A DNA stretch of 64,000 nt from Embleya sp045207655 (lineage in GTDB: Bacteria > Actinomycetota > Actinomycetes > Streptomycetales > Streptomycetaceae). The position numbers were made by a program, and so were the translations under genes. A model generated the notes under the pieces. It searched no databases, had not been told where the DNA came from, and was given only the letters and a program-made list of their open reading frames with translations. Within the stretch, counting starts at the first letter, position 1. Every line of letters begins with the position of its first letter. The stretch is from the NCBI RefSeq assembly GCF_045207655.1, contig NZ_CP108785.1, positions 4,402,001 through 4,466,000 of the forward strand. Direction: 5' to 3'. Positions 59,286 to 64,000 of this stretch are shown here, in pieces.

Positions 59286-60587
59286 TCACACACTCGGTGG
59301 CGGAACTCTTGTGTACGTCTGGCCGGTGCTGGTGCCACCGGGTGTCTCAACGGTGACGTTGACCGATCCGGCCGGCCCCATCGGAGCGACCGCGACGAGT
59401 GCGGTGTCGGAGACGACGGTGAAGGCGGCGAGGGTGACGCCGAAACGCACCGCCCCGACGAGAGTGAGGTTGGCACCCGTCAACGTGACGATGTTGCCGG
59501 CGGAGGTCGGCCCCTGACCCGGGGAAAGTGCCGAAAGGACAGGCACGGGAATGTACGTGTACGGGAAGTCGTTGCCGGTGCCGCCCGGTGTGGTGACCGT
59601 GACTTGAACCGTGCCGGTTCCGGCCGGGACGACGGCGGTGATCTGGGTGGCGGAGACGACGGTGAACGATGTCGCCGACGTGGTGCCGAACTTCACCGCG
59701 GTAGTGCCCGTGAACCCGGTCCCGCTCAGCGTTACGGTGTTGCCGCCCGAGATCGGCCCCTGCGCCGGGTCGACCCCGATGACCACCGGTGCGGAGAGAT
59801 AGAAGTAGAAGATGTTCGGAGCGCTGGTGCCGCTGAGGGTGGTGACGGTTACGGCGACCGGACCGGGAGTTCCGGCGGGTACGACGGCGGTGATCTGGGT
59901 GGCGGAGACGACGGTGAACGATGTCGCCGACGTGGTGCCGAACTTCACCGCGGAAGCGCCGGTGAAACCGCTCCCGGTCAGCGTTGCCGTGTTGCCGCCG
60001 GAAGCGGGCCCCTGCGCCGGGGAAAGCACCGTGACGACAGGCGCGCCGGCATAGGTGTAGGTGATGCCGTTGCTGGTGCCGTTCGGAGTGGTGACGGTTA
60101 CGGCGACCGGGCCGAGGGTTCCGGCGGGTACGACGGCGGTGATCTGGGTGGCGGAGACGACGGTGAACGATGTCGCGGACGTGGTACCGAACTTCACCGC
60201 CGTAGCGCCGGTGAAACCGCTCCCGCTCAGCGTTGCCGTGTTGCCGCCCGAAGCCGGCCCCTGCGCCGGGGACACCGCCGAAACGAACGGGACATAGGTG
60301 TAGGTGATGCCGTTGCTGGTGCCACTCGGGGTGGTGACGGTTACGGCGACCGGGCCGGGAGTTCCGGTGGGAACGACGGCGGTGATCTGGGTGGCGGAGA
60401 CGACGGTGAACGATGTCGCGGACGTGGTGCCGAACTTCACCGCGGAAGCGCCGGTGAAACCGCTCCCGGTCAGCGTCGCCGTGTTGCCGCCCGCGGCCGG
60501 CCCCTGCGCCGGGGAAAGCACCGAAACGACAGGCGCGGCGAGTACGGCCTCCCGGCCGACGGTTTGTTGAAACTCGGGGTGATTCAC
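59286..60587 (-). CDS. Five-repeat IPT/TIG protein
   Basis: A 433-aa protein made almost wholly of five TIG repeats of ~81 residues, each with the pattern S-P-x-x-G-P-x-(S/A)-G-G-N and a near-identical core AVKFGTTSATSFTVVSATQI, except the last, which has diverged. The GTG at 60587 has AAAGGA nine bases upstream; an ATG at 60641 with no ribosome site is the alternative. No signal peptide or anchor. Near-identical DNA units suggest recent duplication or homogenisation. Confidence 0.8.
   Translation of the reverse strand: MNHPEFQQTVGREAVLAAPVVSVLSPAQGPAAGGNTATLTGSGFTGASAVKFGTTSATSFTVVSATQITAVVPTGTPGPVAVTVTTPSGTSNGITYTYVPFVSAVSPAQGPASGGNTATLSGSGFTGATAVKFGTTSATSFTVVSATQITAVVPAGTLGPVAVTVTTPNGTSNGITYTYAGAPVVTVLSPAQGPASGGNTATLTGSGFTGASAVKFGTTSATSFTVVSATQITAVVPAGTPGPVAVTVTTLSGTSAPNIFYFYLSAPVVIGVDPAQGPISGGNTVTLSGTGFTGTTAVKFGTTSATSFTVVSATQITAVVPAGTGTVQVTVTTPGGTGNDFPYTYIPVPVLSALSPGQGPTSAGNIVTLTGANLTLVGAVRFGVTLAAFTVVSDTALVAVAPMGPAGSVNVTVETPGGTSTGQTYTRVPPPSV
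59629..60446. repeat. Four near-identical ~70-bp blocks within TIG repeats
   Basis: Blocks beginning ACGACGGCGGTGATCTGGGT at about 59629, 59881, 60130 and 60373 (spacing 252, 249 and 243 bases) differ by only one or two bases over 70 bases. This level of identity exceeds the rest of the repeats and allows unequal recombination. Confidence 0.8.
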
Positions 60588-60752
60588 AGCCTTCAGTCCT
60601 TTGTCTCGCGCAAGGGTGAGCCACGACCGAGATCGGGCCATCCGCTGTGGCTCGGTGCGGGATTTCGGTGCTCCTCGTCGGACACGGACGGCGAAGCGAT
60701 GTGCGATCGCACGGTTCGGGCGATCCCGGCGGCGGGCCACCGCCGGGGCGCA

Positions 60753-61499
60753 TCAGATGCCGGGGCCGGCGACGTAGGTGAAGGCACCCGTGTCGACGAC
60801 GGTGTCGGCCGGGTTGGTGACGGCGACGTCGGCGGGTCCCGCGGCGCCCACCGGCGAGACGGCGGATACCGTGGTGCTCGAGATGACCGAGAACGGTGCC
60901 ACCGTGCCGTCGAAGGTGACCTGTTCGGTGCTCCCCAGGTTGGTGCCGGTGATGGTCACCGCCGTACCGCCGGACGTGGGGCCCTGGTCGGGGCTGACGA
61001 GGGTGATGGTGGGGGCGTCGATGTAGGTGTACGTCAGACCGTTGTTGGTCCCCCCTGCGGTGGTGACGGTGACGCCCACCGAGCCGGCCGCCGCGCCGGA
61101 CGGCACGACGACGGTGATCACGCTGTCCGACACGATGGTGGGGCTCACACTGGTCACGCCGAACGAAACGCTGGTGGCGGTCGACAGTCCGGTGCCGTTG
61201 ATGGTGATGGTCTCGCCGCCCAAGGTGGCTCCGGCGGTGGCGCTGAGCGAGGCCTTGAACGGTGCGCCGACGTAGAAGAACGGGATCGGGTTGCTGGTCC
61301 CGCCCGGGGTGGTGATGGTCACGCCGACCGTGCCGCTGCCGGACGGGGAAACGGCGGTGACCGTGGTGGGGGACACGTTGGTGAAACTGGTGGCCGGCTT
61401 GATTCCGAACTTCACCGCAGTGGTGCCGGTGAGGTTCGTGCCGGTTACGGTCACCAGGGTTCCGCCCCCGGTGGATCCTTGGTTCGGTGAGATGGGCAC
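60753..61499 (-). CDS. Three-repeat IPT/TIG protein
   Basis: A 248-aa protein of three TIG repeats (~1-80, 82-163, 164-248), ending FTYVAGPGI. It starts MPISPNQGSTGGGTLVTVTG, almost the same as the ice-binding gene. GTG 61499 has AAGGAGG upstream. No signal sequence. Upstream of and on the same strand as the five-repeat gene (165-base gap), with which it may be co-transcribed. Confidence 0.83.
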   Translation of the reverse strand: MPISPNQGSTGGGTLVTVTGTNLTGTTAVKFGIKPATSFTNVSPTTVTAVSPSGSGTVGVTITTPGGTSNPIPFFYVGAPFKASLSATAGATLGGETITINGTGLSTATSVSFGVTSVSPTIVSDSVITVVVPSGAAAGSVGVTVTTAGGTNNGLTYTYIDAPTITLVSPDQGPTSGGTAVTITGTNLGSTEQVTFDGTVAPFSVISSTTVSAVSPVGAAGPADVAVTNPADTVVDTGAFTYVAGPGI

Positions 61500-62273
61500 G
61501 ATTTCCTCCTTGTTGACTTGCTCGATCCGGAACCGGGTTGTGAGCCGGCCCGAACGGTTGCGCCGATCCTTGGAGTCGTCTCGTGCAGCGATCGTTCAGG
61601 GCACGAGCGGATCCCGACCGGGTCGCCGGAATCGGCGACCGGATGACGCCCCGGGCAAGGGCTGGAGGAGCAAGAGACGAATCACGGTGTGTCCCGTGCC
61701 GGTGTCTTCTGGCGTGAAACGGGTCACTGGGCCGGTCGGTGCCTGGTCTTCGACACCGACCGGCCTATCCAAGGTCCCAACGGGGGTGCCCATCACCGCA
61801 CTTGGCGTGGAAGCCGCTCACCTCTTGGTACAGGGGTGTCGGCGATGCGCTGAATGCCGTGTCCCCCGAGAGGATGGGCGCCCACCGGTTGGATGGCTCC
61901 AGTAACCCATACGAATGAATCCAGCCACAAGAGTTCCGGTATCCGCTCACTCTGATGGCGGAGCGCAACAGGGGCACGTCAGCGCACGATCTCGCGTTTC
62001 GCGATCCTCTTCATGCTTTCCGCGCGCTGCCCGGAGCCCCTGTCCGCCCCCGGAGGAACCGTTCGTGGCCACTCGTGCCTGGTCGTCCGCCCGGGTGTGT
62101 TCGGGAACTCCCAGTCAGCGACGGGTTTTTGGTCGCAGACAGTGGAACAGGATCCACCACGCATCGGCTGGGCAAGAGCTGTCTACTTCGGAGTCTCGAT
62201 CAGCCACGGAGTGTCCGAGCAGGCGGCGGTGTGGTCGCGACGGGGTGGACGTGAGGTTCAACGGAACGGCGTG
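61500..62273. other. 774-base gap without a recognised gene
   Basis: Includes the promoter of the TIG pair. Short open frames on both strands have no protein-like composition. No strong hairpin or repeat seen. Confidence 0.45.
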
Positions 62274-63842
62274 TCATGTCGCGGTCCACCAGCCCGCGTC
62301 GAGGTCGTGGGCGTGCGGGCCCGTGGACGCGGCCGCGGCCAAGGCATGGGCGGCCGCCACGCCCTCCTCGGGTTCGAGCATGCAGCCGACCACGAGGCCG
62401 AGGCCCGCCTCGGCGCAGGCGGCGATCACGTCACGGGCCGGGCCCAGGCCGCCGCACTTGAGGAGCTTGAGGTTGACCAGGTCGGCCGCCGAGGCGTCGG
62501 CGACGCGTCGGACGTCGTCGGCGGTGAAGACGCTTTCATCGGCCAACACCGGCCACGGCGACCGTGCCCGCAGATACGCGAGCCCGTCGATGTCGCCGGC
62601 GGCGACCGGCTGTTCGACCAGTTCGATGTCGATGTCCAGCGCGGCGATCCGATCCAGGGTGCGGACGGCTTCGTCACGGGTCCATGCCTGGTTGGCGTCG
62701 AGACGCAGGACGGCCGTGCGCGAGGCGCCGCCGAGCCCGGCGTGGACCGCGGCCACGCGTTCGACATCGTGTTCGGGATCGGCGAGTTTGAGCTTGAGCG
62801 TGTCGAAGCCCTCGGCGACGGCCTCCCGCGCCGCGGCGGCCATGGTGGGTGGGTCGTCGAGGCTGATCGTGAGGTCGGTGCGCACCGGCGCGGGCCGGTT
62901 GCCGAACAGCGCCGCCAAGCCCTCTAGTCCGCCGGGATCGGGGTCGATCCGTCGGGCCGCCAGGTTGTGCAGGGCGATGTCGGCGGCGGCACGCGCGGAC
63001 GGCACCCCGCGCAGCGCGGCGGCGACCGCCGCCAGTCCCTCGCCGAAGGGGCGCGGACCCCGACACAGCGCGTTCGCTATCGGGCCGTGTACGGCCGCGA
63101 GTATCGCCTCCTCGGTGTCGCCGGTGATCGCCGGAGTCGCCACGGTCGTGCCCGACACCGTGTCGCCGTCCCCCGTGCGCAGAACCACTTCGACAGCCGA
63201 CAACTCGCGGACGGTGCGGAGCGCGGTGCGAAACGGTCGGCGCAGCGGCCGACGCAGCACCGTGGTGGTCACCGAGCGAATCCGCGGCAGCTCGACATCG
63301 GGCAGTGGCGCGAGCGGGCGCGGCCGGTTGCGGGCCCGACGCAGCATGAGCACCTCCGGGGTCCGCCGGCGCGGGTCGGTGCGGCGGGGGCCGGCCGGGC
63401 GGAAGCCGGCCCGGTCGTACACGCCGCGAGCGCGGGTGTTGGCCTCGAAGACGTACAGCCACACGTCGCGTTCGGCCATCGCGTCGAGGGCGTGGCGCAG
63501 GAGGCGGCGGCCCAGGCCGGCGCCGGCCGCGAGGGGATGGACGTACAACGCCGCGAGGCAGCCGTCGCCCGGATGTTCGGCGGAGTCGCCGTAGCGCGCG
63601 AACCCGACCGGTCGTCCGTCGGTGTCGGTCGCCAGGACAGTGGTCAGCCGTGCGTCGTCGAGTCCTCCCGCGAGTTCCAGCGCGACCTGTGCGGGGCGCA
63701 GGGAGTCGATCACCTCGTCCGGCACGACGCCCCGGTAGCCCGAGCGCCACGCCTGGATGAACACGTCGGCCATCGCGGGCAGGTCGTCGGCGGCCGCCGG
63801 GCGCAGGGTGTGGGTCGCGGCCGGGTGGTCGGCCATGGTCAC
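62274..63842 (-). CDS. GNAT acetyltransferase fused to dipeptide epimerase (enolase superfamily)
   Basis: A 522-aa fusion. Residues ~10-168 are a GNAT domain (acetyl-CoA loop VHPLAAGAGLGRRLLRHAL at 101-119, then RGVYDRAGFRP). Residues ~185-520 are a muconate-lactonising/dipeptide-epimerase-type enolase enzyme with Lys350-x-Lys352, metal ligands Asp382, Glu410 and Asp435 (LDANQAW, ELVEQPV, LADESVF) and Lys459 (NLKLLKCGG). It likely epimerises L-Ala-D/L-Glu-like dipeptides from peptidoglycan. The GTG at 63842 overlaps the upstream stop (GTGA); ATG 63836 is an alternative. Confidence 0.85.
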   Translation of the reverse strand: MTMADHPAATHTLRPAAADDLPAMADVFIQAWRSGYRGVVPDEVIDSLRPAQVALELAGGLDDARLTTVLATDTDGRPVGFARYGDSAEHPGDGCLAALYVHPLAAGAGLGRRLLRHALDAMAERDVWLYVFEANTRARGVYDRAGFRPAGPRRTDPRRRTPEVLMLRRARNRPRPLAPLPDVELPRIRSVTTTVLRRPLRRPFRTALRTVRELSAVEVVLRTGDGDTVSGTTVATPAITGDTEEAILAAVHGPIANALCRGPRPFGEGLAAVAAALRGVPSARAAADIALHNLAARRIDPDPGGLEGLAALFGNRPAPVRTDLTISLDDPPTMAAAAREAVAEGFDTLKLKLADPEHDVERVAAVHAGLGGASRTAVLRLDANQAWTRDEAVRTLDRIAALDIDIELVEQPVAAGDIDGLAYLRARSPWPVLADESVFTADDVRRVADASAADLVNLKLLKCGGLGPARDVIAACAEAGLGLVVGCMLEPEEGVAAAHALAAAASTGPHAHDLDAGWWTAT

Positions 63843-64000
63843 GTCACCACACGCAGCCGCCGCGGCCGTACCCCGACCGGGTCGGGCAGGACCAGCGGCC
63901 GTGCGCCGGGGGTCAGCGAGCCCAGTACCGAGCCGGTCGCGGCGCCGGTCGCGGACGCGATGGTCCCGTCGATGCCGTGCACCGACAGGTAGCCGAGCAG
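63839..64000 (-). CDS. Partial gene running off the right edge
   Basis: The last 53 codons of a minus-strand gene, ending TGA at 63839-63841. Visible residues include LLGYLSVHGIDGTIASATGA and LVLPDPVGVRPRRLRVV; third positions are strongly G/C. The four-base overlap with the fusion gene shows they are co-translated. Genes next to dipeptide epimerases often handle peptidoglycan fragments, but this end alone does not identify the family. Confidence 0.6.
   Translation of the reverse strand: MLGYLSVHGIDGTIASATGAATGSVLGSLTPGARPLVLPDPVGVRPRRLRVVT

Noticed and set aside
59136..61490. 784-codon plus-strand frame with repeated residues
   Set aside because: It is antisense to the TIG genes; its apparent protein repeats only mirror the DNA repeats of those genes.
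1..64000. Secondary-metabolite gene cluster
   Set aside because: No polyketide synthase, NRPS, terpene or RiPP core genes; the monooxygenase cluster reads as catabolic.

Overview
The window is chromosomal DNA of a very high-GC actinomycete, most likely a Streptomycetaceae-type organism (Streptomyces or a close relative). Pointers are the strong G/C bias at third codon positions, frequent GTG/TTG starts, 4-bp ATGA/GTGA gene overlaps, a carbohydrate ABC transporter without its own ATPase, and families typical of streptomycetes (DUF2637, PucR and MocR regulators, a MerR-PP2C fusion, an MXAN_6230/SCO0854-type RING protein). I see no rRNA, no canonical tRNA, no transposase, no CRISPR and no plasmid or phage module.

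Layout. 1-11.7 kb: a histidine phosphatase, then a divergent sugar-acid regulon. On the minus strand are a zinc alcohol dehydrogenase, a FadR-type GntR regulator, an IlvD/Edd dehydratase, a DHDPS-type aldolase, KDG kinase and KDPG aldolase. On the plus strand are an SDR, a Tat lipoprotein binding protein and two permeases. Matching inverted repeats sit beside both divergent genes. 11.7-18.5 kb: a minus-strand catabolic cluster (PucR regulator, flavin reductase plus two-component flavin monooxygenase, cupin, HpcH/HpaI aldolase, NTF2-like protein, DUF3500 protein). 18.6-23.4 kb: a MarR gene behind four operator dyads, an FtsX-ectodomain lipoprotein, a DEAD-box helicase and a cold-shock protein. 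23.9-28.7 kb: MerR-PP2C fusion, DUF1963-like protein, VanY-like carboxypeptidase divergent from an orphan VanR-like response regulator, and remnants of its sensor kinase and of a WYL regulator. 28.8-41.4 kb: two paralogous 2OG-Fe(II) dioxygenases, DUF2637 protein, double-Nudix protein, DUF475/TerC-like protein, alpha/beta hydrolase, two paralogous TetR regulators, HATPase anti-sigma-like protein and a secreted ricin-type lectin.

41.4-47.3 kb is the most unusual region. A 794-aa protein I do not recognise is preceded, on its own strand, by three tandem 72-73 nt cloverleaf (tRNA-like) RNAs. Their acceptor stems vary by compensatory changes, but all lack the T-loop consensus. A promoter-like element precedes them, and a small Cys-containing protein and a RING/TerD-like protein lie upstream. 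The start codon of the 794-aa protein is two nucleotides after the acceptor stem of the last tRNA-like element.

47.6-64 kb: class IV aminotransferase, Lrp/AsnC regulator divergent from a DUF3311/sodium-solute-symporter/amidohydrolase operon, an aldo-keto-reductase-like protein (apparently without its catalytic residues) divergent from a MocR regulator, a group of IPT/TIG-repeat proteins (one ending in an ice-binding DUF3494 domain) without signal peptides, and a GNAT-dipeptide epimerase fusion coupled to a gene that runs off the right edge.
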